This document shows positions 46,201 to 58,200 of a stretch of DNA of 64,000 bases, piece by piece (the stretch's first letter is position 1; each line of letters starts with the position of its first letter). Under the pieces are notes generated by a model. It made no database searches. It had not been told where the DNA came from and worked only from the letters and a program-made list of their open reading frames with translations. Made by a program: the position numbers and the translations under genes. Origin of the DNA: Opisthocomus hoazin (taxonomy: Eukaryota > Chordata > Aves > Opisthocomiformes > Opisthocomidae); contig NC_134417.1 of NCBI RefSeq assembly GCF_030867145.1, positions 8,719,577 to 8,783,576 on the forward strand, written 5' to 3'.

Positions 46201-49200
46201 CTCCGAGCCGCGTGTGGGGAGGCAGGAGAACCACAGCAACACCTTTGCCGGGTGCCTTTTAGCAACGGTGCGCTTGTCAGCTTTCACCTTCTCGGGGAAG
46301 CCTGCCAGTTCCGCTGATGGAGGGTGTTTTACCGCACCCACAACGGCTGCTTCTGCCAAATAATCCAGGACGTTGTGTATAAAACCACGGGCACAGCACC
46401 CAGATAAGCTAAAAGCAAAGGTCTGGTGCTTCAGAGACCTGTGCTTAGTCTGAATGTATTCTGGACTCCTCTTCATGTTTTATGGAGGTTGTCTCATCTC
46501 TCATTACTGTACATGTCTATAAAATATGTGTTTTTATAAAATGGAATTTAATTGGGAATGCCAGGCAGGAAGGTGTTGTGAGGATGCTTGGTATTTTTGC
46601 TTACCCGTACCACCTCCAGCATTCAGCCTGTTTTTTACCATCAGAGAAGTCCTAGCATAGCCTTCATTCCAAAGATGACTCATTTCCCCTTCTGTAATGC
46701 TCTTACGTGCTACTGCTAATAATACTTCTACAAGTGGAAGTCATTATTACAGAGGACTGCTGATAAACTGGCTCGTCCTACCTTGCCTCTCAGATGGTAT
46801 CAGAAGCGGCAGCCGCAATGTTTTGTGTTCTGTTGGAAAGAGTAGTTTTGCTTTCAACCCTGGAATTTAATTAACTTCCAAAGATATGCCTGCATCCCTT
46901 TGGAAAGTGGTGGCATTAATCGAATAAACCCAAGCAGCAGTTTCCTTAAGACGGTTGTTCCCTGAGCCTTTTGTTTCCTGTGAGCAGGCCGGGCAGGGTG
47001 TTTGCTGACTGCCCTATGCCCCGTGTATCAGGGCACATATCGGGGTGAAGCAGGAGCAGCCAGGCATGCCGCGGGTGGTGCTGATCATGAGGTGGTGATG
47101 TGATTCATGGGATGAGGGATACAGGGTGCAAAGGCACCAGCGGCCACTTTTCCAGGCTCTGGTGCTGGCTGTAAGCCCGGCAGTCCCTGCGGCATGCCCT
47201 TTGCTGTAGAGAGGGGGACGAAGGAACATGATGTTTTGGCTTTTTCCTGGTCCTGATTTGTGAATCCTGGATCCTGATGTGTTTCTTTTAGTGTGAAGCC
47301 ATGTTTTAGATGGCTGGTGGGGAGAGAGGGATGCAATGTGGCTGGTGACAAATGTGGCAGCGGATGATCGTGTTGCTGTTCTGGCATATGGCTAACACCA
47401 GCATGGGAAGGATGTTATTTTAAGGCCCCTCCTTTGCTAGAGGAAGCGTGAGAATCAGAACAGTGAGCTGTCTCGCACAGCAACTGAGCTTTCATGGCAG
47501 ACGTCAGTTAACCTAATTTTCATGTTAAAAAAAAGAAAAAAAGTTAAAAGGTTTGGTTTTGTTTGTAGAGCTTGCTTTGCATATGTCTGGCTGCACTATC
47601 CAAAGGGAGGAGGGTGGCAACAGAAAGCAAATACATCCTCCAGAGACAGCAAGGGTGATTTTTATTCACATCCTTCTCACTGAGGATGCTGAGAGCCCTT
47701 TGCCTTGGGAAGAAGGTGCTGAGGAGCAGAGGATGTCAGCACGTTGGGTGCCCTGGGAGCTGCTGGGTGGGCTGTGCCTCTCGGGGATGCTGGCCAGCTT
47801 TCCCTCTTGCCTCTGCTTCCCATTGCTACTGCTTGCAGTGGCCTGAGAATGCAACATTTCTCCCCAAAAACACTGCGTTGCAGTGCTCAGTAGGTAATTA
47901 TTGGAGCCCTTGCTTAATTTAAACCTCTGCTGTCCCAAGCAGGGCACAAAAGCCTGTTGCTGGGGAGTCAGGCAGGAGAACTGGTACTTTATGTTGCTCA
48001 TCCAGTTTTCTCTCTGCTGCCTCACTGAGGATGCCAAGGCTTTTATTTAATAACCTTGCTGGTGGTGCGTCCCAGCGGGGCTCCTGCAGTGCCTTGTGCG
48101 GCAGGCGGACAGGGAGCTGCTGGCACTGGGAGAGCTGTGCTGCCCTGGCAGAGCTGCTGCCTGGAGCTGCGGGGGATGCAGCTGGGCAGGGCGGTGATTT
48201 GGAGGTGGTGGTGGAAAAACTTCTCTTGTGGCTGTTCGCACTATTCAGGAGAGGGGTTGTAAGGGATAGGGAGAAACTTAAACTTCTCTAGCGTGGGGTG
48301 GGAGCCAGCTGTCCGTCTCTCACCATCCTGTGTTGATGCATCTCGTCAGCAAACCCTCCTTTTGGTGTCACTTCTGATCAGGTTACGACATGATGCAGTA
48401 GAGCTGCCGCTTCCTTCGCTGACTGGGATAATGGAAAACCCTTTAATAATTCAGGGGATAAATCCTGCGCTCAGCGTGGTGGATTTTGCAGGAAAAAGCG
48501 CAGAAATAGAGGTGGTTCTTGGGTGGGCTGAGTGGGGATTGCCTGTGCTGACTGACAGCCCCGTGGCCTTTCCTCTCCCTAGATCGTGATGTACATAGGC
48601 CAGGTCTCCAAGGACATCCTGAAGTGGCCCCGGCCCCTCTCGCCACCTGTCGTCAAGCTGGAAAGGAGGACGGATGCAGAGTACGGGATGCCTTCCACCC
48701 ACGCCATGGCAGCCACCGCCATCTCCTTCTCCTTTCTCATTGCGACCGTGAACCAGTACAAGGTGGGGGTTACAAAAAACAAAACAAAAAAAAACACCAA
48801 AGAAAAAAAAGATAAGCATATCTGTGCTTCCAGCAAGCTGCAGAAAACTAGCAAATCCAAAGCTGTTGCCACTTCCAGAGGAGCTCTGTATTTCTTTTCA
48901 CAGATGTGTGTTTTCCCCTGCTGTTACCTGGAGCTGGCCGATAATAGACACAAGGAGAAATTTAGCAGAAATCTCCCGTCTTTCGCACGAACCCGCTCGG
49001 AGCAGCGGGCAGGCTGCCCTGCCCTGCCCTGCCGTGGCTTGGTGGCCTCGCTGTGTTTCCGCGTGCGGGGTGACCACGGAGGGAGCCGCAGTTCTGCTGC
49101 GGGAGATGCCCGGCGTCCACGTTTTTTGCTCGCCCCGTGCCCACCAAGCCAACACTGCATGTTGGGAAAGGCCGGCTCCCAGGGAAACCAAAGGAGCTCT

Positions 49201-52200
49201 GTGTTGCCTGGTTGTTGTACGACGCAGGAAAAGCATCCTGGGAAATCCCCTGGCTCTAGCCTGTTTTAGACTAAAGCATACAGCACGGTATGAGCACCTG
49301 TTTGTCAGAGAAGTAGCAGCAGTTTCACTGCACTGGAGCTACAGGATGCCCGGGGAGATCGATCTCATAATTATTTTCCCCAAACCTTCAACCTTTTATC
49401 TTTCTGAAAGGTTTATTTCCCAGAAACTCATTTCTCCATGATGATTATTTTTGTTTCATTTTATGAATCCGAACACGTTTCCTGTACTCTAGCAATAATA
49501 ACTTCCCGGCTGCATCATATTTCAGCATGTTTCTCAGCCTTCTCAAGTGTATTTCAAAGGTAAACCCATGTAACCAAGAGGGCTCGCAGTACGGCCGGGG
49601 GGTCTCGCTGTCGCAGGGTCCCTGAATGTCCTCCCCGCCGTGCCAGTGTGTGAGCAGGGACAAAAGGTGGTCACCCGTCTGATGGAAGGTGGGGTGTCCT
49701 GGGGCTGCAACTCATAGAAACGGAGATCTCTGAATTACACCGAATTAATTTAGCTTCCAGACTCACATGGTTGCAGCTGTGAAGCAGTGGGCTTCACCCC
49801 TGTGCCGCGGGCAGTGGCAAACGGGCAGGTCGGTGGTGCCTAACGCTGTGCTGCCAGGCTCCTGCTCCCTGGAAGCCATACGGTAACTGGTCCGAGCAGC
49901 TCAGCAGTGGCATGGGATGGGGAGGAGGAGCCCTGAGGTGGGTTATCCATCAGCCTTGGAAGGCCAGATCCGTCCCATGTGTCAGATTTGCCAAAAAGAC
50001 CCCGTCAGCAGCACTTTGTCTTCCTCCTCGATTGATAAGCTACCAGTGGGACATGCAGCTCTTCATGGGCTGTCTTGTGCTGCTTGGAAACTGCCATGAA
50101 ACAATAAAGCTGCTGTAAAATAATTAAATGATTTAATTGCCTCTATTAAGAAGGAAAAATCTACCAGTACATTATGCTGCTATCTTCTAAAGCTGTCCTA
50201 GTCATCAATTACTGAACTGGACTAGCTCCCAGGCTGCCTGCTGAGGGGGGGAATAAAGTGGGTGTAAATCCTCTGAGGGCTTAGAGAAGTGAGGAAAAAA
50301 TAGTGTTTTATGAACTGGGAGTGACATCTGCAGCCAAGTCTGAGCTCTCTAATTCGGGAGCTACAGTACGCTGGGGGGTAAGGGTCAGAAAGGAGTTGTT
50401 ACGCTTAAAATTTTCACAGAAATATTTTTGCACTGCCCTGTGGCCACCCTGGTCACTCATCAGCCTCTCGGCAGTAGATGGAGACTTTGTGTCAAATCGG
50501 GTGGATTAGTTTTATTTATTTATATTTTGGGTTGGTTTATTTTTTTCAGAAATGTGTCCTTTACAGACTGAAAGGAGCCCACCAGCCCACTCGGTTTCAG
50601 GATTTGAATAAGTGGATTAAGAGCTAACATGTTAAGCTTATTCTTTACCAAATGTGGGGTTTTTTTTCCTTTTTAAATGTTGATTTATTTCAATACTTCT
50701 TTCTATGTTTGTAGGCAACTCAGAGAAGGAATTAAGCAAAACTTAAATTAGTTAAAGCTTCATAAATAGACGATTAAATCTTAAGTGTCACGAGGAAGAG
50801 CGGTCCTGACTGCTCTAATAGCTGGACTGCGGTTTCAGCCCAGACATTGATTTTCCCCTCCCAGCCCGCTGCTGGAGCACTGCTGCTCATGCCTCTGGTC
50901 AGACTCTGCAGCTATCGCGTTCCCCTCGGGTGATCTGAGGCTGCGGTTCAACCTCGGGCATTACTTGTACAGCGTGCTGCGCCTTTTTTTCCTTAAGGTC
51001 TTTAGCACTAACATGGATTTTGCAGGTGGATATTGTGGAGAAAAACTCTGCAAATACCATCTATTTCCCAGGTCTCCCCACACGAAGACTAGACCTTTGC
51101 AAAAGTGAGCACCACGGGTAGCGAAAGGACCTTCCAGCAGGATTGCACGTTGGCCGACGGGAGGTCTTGTCTTGGGTCACGTTGATCTCGTTGGGAAAGT
51201 ACAGCTCATATATACTGATGTTCAAGAGGATATTGGTGTAAAGTGTGTATTTTTTTTTTTTTTCCTTTTCACAGTATCCATTCGCACTAGGCCTGGTGGC
51301 AGCATTTGTGTTTTCGGCGCTGGTGTGCCTCAGCAGGCTCTACACGGGGATGCACACCGTCCTGGTAAGGATGCCCTGCGCCGCCCCGTGCCGCTCGTGC
51401 CTCCAGCTCTGCTTACCTACAGTGATTCCCATCTCCCACTCTTCAAGCCGTGTTCGTCCTGCCTTGGCCGTGCCGCTGCAGGAATGTGGGAGCCATGGCA
51501 CTACCTTGTGGGCTGTACGTTTGAAGGCAGGTGTGAGGAAGCCCTCAGGCCATTGCTATTTGAATCCACAGGAGCATTAGTTATACCATTAGGGCAGCAG
51601 CGGTGCGAGTGGGTTGAGGAGCCGGGTGAGGTCGGTGTGGCAGCTCAATTGTAGTTCTGTGAGGAATGCACTTGGGCAACTGTCCCTGCTCCTTAGCTAA
51701 GCCTTTTGTGCAATAGTATCACTGTTGTCAGTGAGAAATACTCCGGGCTGGTTTAGCCGGGGAGTGTCAGGGAAGGAATAGCAGGGGGGTGAGTCACGCC
51801 AGCGGAGAGCAGAGGAGAGGGTGAAACGCAGCAAGTGAGCTGCTCTTGGGGGGCTGGGGGACACCATGTCTCGTGGTACCATAAGGGGATGTGGCACCTA
51901 AGAAAATACAATGACAAGCTTCTCATTTGTAGCTGGAAGGAAATTCGTTCTTAAAGGACTGAGATGCACAAATACTTAATCTGAAAATAATCGTAAAACA
52001 TCTGTGACTTTGTGTGACAGACTTGTTGGGCACAGTGGTTTAGAGATGTCAGTCCTGCTTTAAGAGCAGGTGTCAGTGTAAGTTTGATTACACAGTAGCT
52101 GGTTCCTTCCTGATGAGAGGACACATTGCTGACCTGTTATACGTAGCGGTCAGAGGGGTGGCCCCGCTTCCCAAGTACGGATAAGAACTCCCGGCTACTT

Positions 52201-55200
52201 CCCTGCAAGAGTTCGATATGCATTGTTGGTTGGTTGCGTATGCATAAATATTTGCATTTTTTTGCTAAGTAATAATTATGTTTGTAATAAGGAGACTTGA
52301 TGACTGTAAGAGAGGGAGCCCTTATGAGATTAAGGTTATCTATAAAATATAGCCTGACCTTCCCTTCCAGGCCTAGTACATCAAAACCATATCTTAATCC
52401 AAAGCTGGAGACACCCTTTCTTGGCTAGTGACCTTAAGTCAATCAGTAAAAATTCCTTGCATACTTTCCTTGCTGGTCCATCGTCATGAAAGACTCCTCT
52501 AAATTGAGATGGATTTTAGGGTATGGAAGAAAAAGTCCTTTGTGCCTTTGACATGATAAAAAAGGGCTTTAAAATGAAAAAAAAAAAAGCTCCTTAGTTG
52601 AAGTGTAAGCAATGCTGCCTTTCAGAAGGGCAAATGTGCTTCGCTGGCATCTTCATCCCATGCGTGCCGTGATGGGGGCAGAGCTGGGGAAATGCCTGAT
52701 GGTCCCAGCTGCCTAGATGCAAGCCCTCTCCCTGCAGCAGCATCCCACCTGCAGCGACAGGTTTCGGGGAAGAAGTGCAGTTCAGAGCCATTTTCTGCCC
52801 TTTGAGGGATGGCTCCCACCCTGAGCTGCCTGAGATGCCACCAGCCAAAACAGCCTCTGTCAGATTTTTAACTGAGGTCTTAATAGAAAACGAATACTGA
52901 CAGGATATAATTATTTGTTAAGCAATCATAATATTTTAGTAAAGCAAATGAATGGTAACATACACCCGCCGACTTAGTGTAACTGAATTTTTCTAGTTTG
53001 AGAAACCAGAAAAGGTGCGGCAGGGAGGTCGCACTGTGCTTTGCTGCAGCTGTGGCTGAAGCTCTGGCACAGGGGCTCGTCTTCTGTAGTCTCAGCTCTA
53101 CAAATCAGTCTGTATTTCAGTGTTGCTGGCGTTGCTTTTGGATCAGGAGCGGCCTCAAAAAGCACAGTCATGTCAGTAGAAGAAGTGCTACCACTAAAGA
53201 CCTGCTGGAGAGGCAGTAAACTGATATGAGAGCTATCTGCGTTATTATAGCCATATCAGAATGGATGGTATGATTAGGGAAAAGGGAATAATCACCCGTT
53301 GCCTGGGCTTTTATCAGGAGAGCATCACCCAGCTAGAGAATGGGGTGGAAGCAATACACTTGCACTGCTGAGAGATAATTTAATTACAACAACCCACCTT
53401 CACCACCTTAGCATGAGAATATCCTATGTTGGTGGAGAAGCAGGGGAAAAACAGGGCCCTTCGCTTTCTTTTAGGTCTTAAGTGATGGAGTCTGAGGAGC
53501 TGGGGAAGTGGGAAACTGGAGTTACCTGGAAAGGACAAAGTAAAAATTTGGACACCTTTGGAAGCAGAGAATCTGTAATTGTGTAGAGGTGATTTTTAAG
53601 GAATAACAAGCAATTACAGATACTGTGACTGGGGTTTGTTGTTTTTTGTTTTTTTTCCCCAGACAATTGTATTCTAGAGAATATCCCTTTACTCTCCATC
53701 TTAAAACTTTGGCCCAATTTTTGATCCCTGCCTCAGCGAGGTGAACAGTGTTCCAGTCCCACTGCTGCTGGAGCACATCAGAGTCATCTCGTGTCTGAAA
53801 CAAAGAGCGATGGCGTTCGTGTGAGCGCACGGTATTCCGAAAAGATGCGAGCAAGCTCGCTGAGGGCAGGAAGAAGGGAAGCTCTTAGCCTTCCTTTAAC
53901 CCTTCAGGGCCAGTCGTAGGGATGTCTTAGTGCGCCAAGGCGGTGGGTTTGGTGTTCACTGTGGCGGCAGAGCTGGGTCTCATGTCGGCTGTGGTGTGTG
54001 CTGCCCTGGTTGCAGCCGGCGCGGGGGCTTGGGGGGGGCCAGCCCCTCCAGGGCCGCCGCCGAGCTTGCAGCAGCCTTGCCCGCACTGCGGCTTCCCTTC
54101 TGCACTGCCTTGAGCTAGAAGCAATGATGCCCTGCACCCGCCAGCCTGTGGGGTAGGGTACAGGGAGAAGCCAAAAGGTCACTTTTTACAACCAAAAAGA
54201 AACCTGAAAGTTGTTTCTGTAAACAAAATGAATTGTTTTTTTCCCTGAGAAACACCGACTCAGTGTTGATGCATTTATTGCTGATGCCAGCACCCTCAGG
54301 AGAGGGTACGCTGGGGCCCCCGCCCTGCCCCTTCGCTGTGCTGTGTCTTGGTTTTTTTAACACCACCATTAATCCTGATATTATCTTGAATATTTTAAAG
54401 CTGATAAACAAACATCATGTTGGCATCACTTTGCACACTGTGCCAGTACACGCTTGGTGGGATGAAGCAGAGTAACCTATAGGAGTGGAAAGCAAGCAAG
54501 AGCTTTCTGTTCAGGAGAGCGAGTAGAGCCTCACGCCACGAATGAAGGCACGAAGGGACTGGGGCAGTAAGTGACCGTCTACAAGACAGGATAGGAAAAG
54601 CGTTATTGTTGCTTTGATTGGCAACATCAGTGAAGATGCTCGAGTGCCACCGTGTTCCGGGTGCTGGTTCAGTATTGTGGGGGCATTTTGTGAGTGCTTG
54701 TGTCTCCAACCATATTTTCAATGGGAAGAGCACAGGAGGGTCTTGCCTTCAGAAAGCTTTTGCAGTCCTAAAGAGAATCGTGTTCTAAGACCTTGTGAAA
54801 GAACCAAACCAGCCCAGCGCGAGAGCTGCAGCAGCGGTGCGGGTACCCACGGACCTCACTGCTGCCATGCTCCCTCGGTGACGGGCAGGAGAGCCCCAGC
54901 CCTGCGTCCCAGGCATCGCCTGCGGATGGATTGTTACCCAGCTCTGCTGCTTTGGGTGCCTGCGGCGGGGGAAAACAGCTTGGAGGGCTTGCAGCGTTAG
55001 GAACCTGATACCGGCCTGTCTGCAGGCCGCAGAGAAAAATGGGGGGCTCCTTGGGGGGGACACAGCCTGCGGGAGCAGGGCCAGCTGCAGGATGGTGGGG
55101 GGCTCCTTGGGGGGGGACACAGCCTGTGGGAGCGGGGCGAGCTGCGGGGTGGTGGGGGGCTCCTTGGGGGGGGACACAGCCTGTGGGAGCGGGGCCAGCT

Positions 55201-58200
55201 GCAGGATGGTGGGGGGCTCCTTGGGGGGGGACACAGCCTGTGGGAGCGGGGCCAGCTGCGGGGCGGGGGGGGGCTCTTTTAGGGGGACAGGACCTCTGGA
55301 GGACTTGTCTGTGCTGCGGGACCTGGAGCATCCCGGCAGGGAAACAGGAGGTTTTAAGCTTTGCCGGTAGTGCTGCACCTTGAGCAAAATTCGTGCCTGC
55401 CCTGATTTCAAAATTCCTTTATAATTGCGGGTTTGGCGCGAGGCTAATCTGTTTACACAGGCAGACGGGTGGGAATGTGCTTCCTGGGAGCGCAAACAGC
55501 AGCTCCACCTCCGGGGAAAACTGAGGTCCCGCTCCTGGATGCACAGGAGGGAGAGTCCAGAAAAAGCAGTTTTTCTCACAGAAACCAGAGCCATCCCTCC
55601 TCTGCTCAGCTTGTCCTGAGTTTAACAGACAAGGAGGGAAAATCATTAGTTCTGCACCACTAAATGGTTTCGTAAAGTGTTGGTCTTGAACTTGGCAGCC
55701 TGTTCTGGGTGTTCAGAAAATGCAACCTCAGCCTGCGCTTACCAGGACCAGAGGGAGTCCCTGCTGACGGCTGTGGCTGGGTACGTCCCGTGCTCGCCCG
55801 CAGCTGCTAGTCAGGAGCCTCCACAATGAGAAGCCCATATATCGGTACATGGAGGGAGAAACAGCATAAACCACTAGTCTCCGAAATTTTTTGATTGTGC
55901 ATCCCTAGCAGTAAAAATCTTCTGGAGTGCACACTCAATAGATGTATATTTATTTATTAATTATATACATGTACTACTACACTGATACATTATAAAACAT
56001 ACATAAAAATAGAAATTAAAAAAAGGATGAGAAAAGGATTAAATAAACACTACTTTACAAAGATACATAATTTTTATTTTACTTATTAGTGGTGCCAAAA
56101 GTATTTTCTTCCCACAGCCCAATTGGTTGCCTTGCGCACCCACTTTGGAGACCACTGGTATGAGCCGCAGGTTGTGAGCAGAGCTGGTTATTTGGGTCCT
56201 ACCTGAAAACTACAGGGCTGTGTTACTGTGCTGGGGGTGAGCGGCAGGATGACAAAATTCAGAAAACCTTCATCAGGTTTGTAAATGGAGAGTGTCTGCG
56301 CCCTGGCCAGGAACTGCTGGAGTCAGCTGCATAAATCCGAGTAAAGCATTTGTTAGGGGAATGTTAGGGTTTGGTTAAATGTCTTTAATTGGAACAGAAA
56401 ACCATGTGACCAGCTTTTGAATTTCACTCCTTAATCACACATGGAGTGCGTATCAAGATGTCAGGACTTTTTTCTTCTAATATGAAGTAGATAAATAGTG
56501 GGGTGAGAAGTGAAGGTGCACAGAGGTGATGGGATTTCTGAGCATGGGTGCTGGGAGCAACCCCCATCTCTTTCGTGTCGACGCAGTTACTTACTGTCAG
56601 GCCAAAACATGCCTTTGTGTATAAAGTTATCATCTAAGGAATTTGGTGTTGTGAAATATCGACACCTAAGTATTTTGCATATCAGACATCTGTGAACAAC
56701 CTTGTGTATGTCCATGGCTAGCCTCATGTATGGACGAGGGAATAAATCTAAGTGGAAGTTTGCATTAGGAATATGCAAAATGGCTCTGGGAGTTGCTTAA
56801 AAACAAATGTGCTGTGAATCTATTGCCTGGATGTTGTAAACAGCTAGAGTTCAGCCTTACTGGAGTGATGCATTTACCAGAAAGTCATTAAATATTTCTG
56901 TTGTGAAAAAATTCCCTTGTTCCTGCCTAACTATAAATGAAGTTCTCATAAATAATTCATTTTAGACTGTGACCAAGCATGGTAGCAGTCAACTGTCATG
57001 GCTCAGTGAAAAAGATACAATCTTGAGTAGAGGACATATCTGTATGTGATTATCTCTAGCTTTTGCAGGGAATTTCATGGTCAGAGTAAAAATTCTGCTG
57101 CCTCCTGGGCGACGTCAGGAGAGCAGCGTGGAGAAACTTGTTGTTTTGCTTTTTATCTGGCTGCTCTCACACAGACGGCTTTTGTTAGGGGTTACCTCTT
57201 GTCTCCCTTCCCAAGCCTTGCGGTCGACAACAATCAAGTTCTCAAAACACCTTATTTGCCTCTGTTAATAAATTAGGTTTTAACTATGTGCTTGCCTCAG
57301 GCCCTTAACTACAAGTCAGATTTCAGAGGCTTGGGCAACAAATTTCCCCTTGATGTATTCGTGCCCGGCGGTGCCTACCTCCCGCTGCGGTCGGCAGGGA
57401 TCACGGCACGGGCACCACGTCCCGCAGCTCTGCGCGTTTCTCCCCCGCAGCCCGTGTGCCTGGACTGGGTGCTTGTCTCTGACAAAAGACGGCATCCTCC
57501 CATCTGCACAAAGCAAGGAAGCGATAATCCTGCTGATATGATGAAACTACTTGTAGAATTATGGGAGGGTTTGTATGAAGGCAGCTTACAGTGATGCCGT
57601 CCCTGAGATGGAGTTGTACGTGTGCCTTTTCTGCTGAGGTCGCAGGTGGAGAGTGCCCTTAAAACATGAAAGCAGGCAAGGGTAAGAATCTCACTGGTTC
57701 AGGGGAAAATGTGAGTTAATAGATATACTCACACGGACAAGGCTAATATTGGGTTCGCAGATTGTCATGTTTCGTTTAGCGCTGTGCGTGGACGGTGCCA
57801 TCGCTGTGAATTCAGGGCGTTCCTCTGCTGCTGCGCTCTCACGAATGCAGACGGTGGTCTTTTATCATCACCTGAGAATTTCTGTTTTGCCTTCCAGGTC
57901 TCACAAAGCTTTTAAATGTGATCTCTTTGCAGGACGTGATCGGTGGAGCGCTGATTTCGGCTGTGCTGCTCGTGCTGTTGTACCCTGTGTGGGACACGAT
58001 AGATCACTTGCTGTTAACCAGTCCCTTCTGTCCACTGCTTTCCATAGTTGTGCCTCTTGTCTTATGTTACAACTACCCCAAACTGGACTACTACAGCCCT
58101 ACCAGGGGAGACACCACTACTATCTTAGGAGCAGGAGCTGGAGCAACTGTGGGATTTTGGTTAAGTAATCAGTACGCCGTGCCTGCTGACACCCGTGAAA

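Larger units (their letters stand above)
51365..57932 (+). other. SGPP2 intron 4 (about 6.6 kb)
   Basis: The intron runs from GTAAGG to TCTTTGCAG. It holds the 57-bp minisatellite at 55041-55285 and the hAT-like element at 55872-56157. A GC-rich patch lies at about 53940-54110. No exon-like sequence is recognised. Confidence 0.85.

Noticed and set aside
45841-46476. 211-codon minus-strand frame in SGPP2 intron 2
   Set aside because: It overlaps several equally long frames on both strands in a GC-rich patch and resembles no protein family.
54785-55594. 269-codon minus-strand frame containing 19-residue repeats
   Set aside because: The repeats are produced by the 57-bp minisatellite, whose period is a multiple of three. 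Overlapping frames with similar repeats exist in other phases, and there is no recognisable domain.
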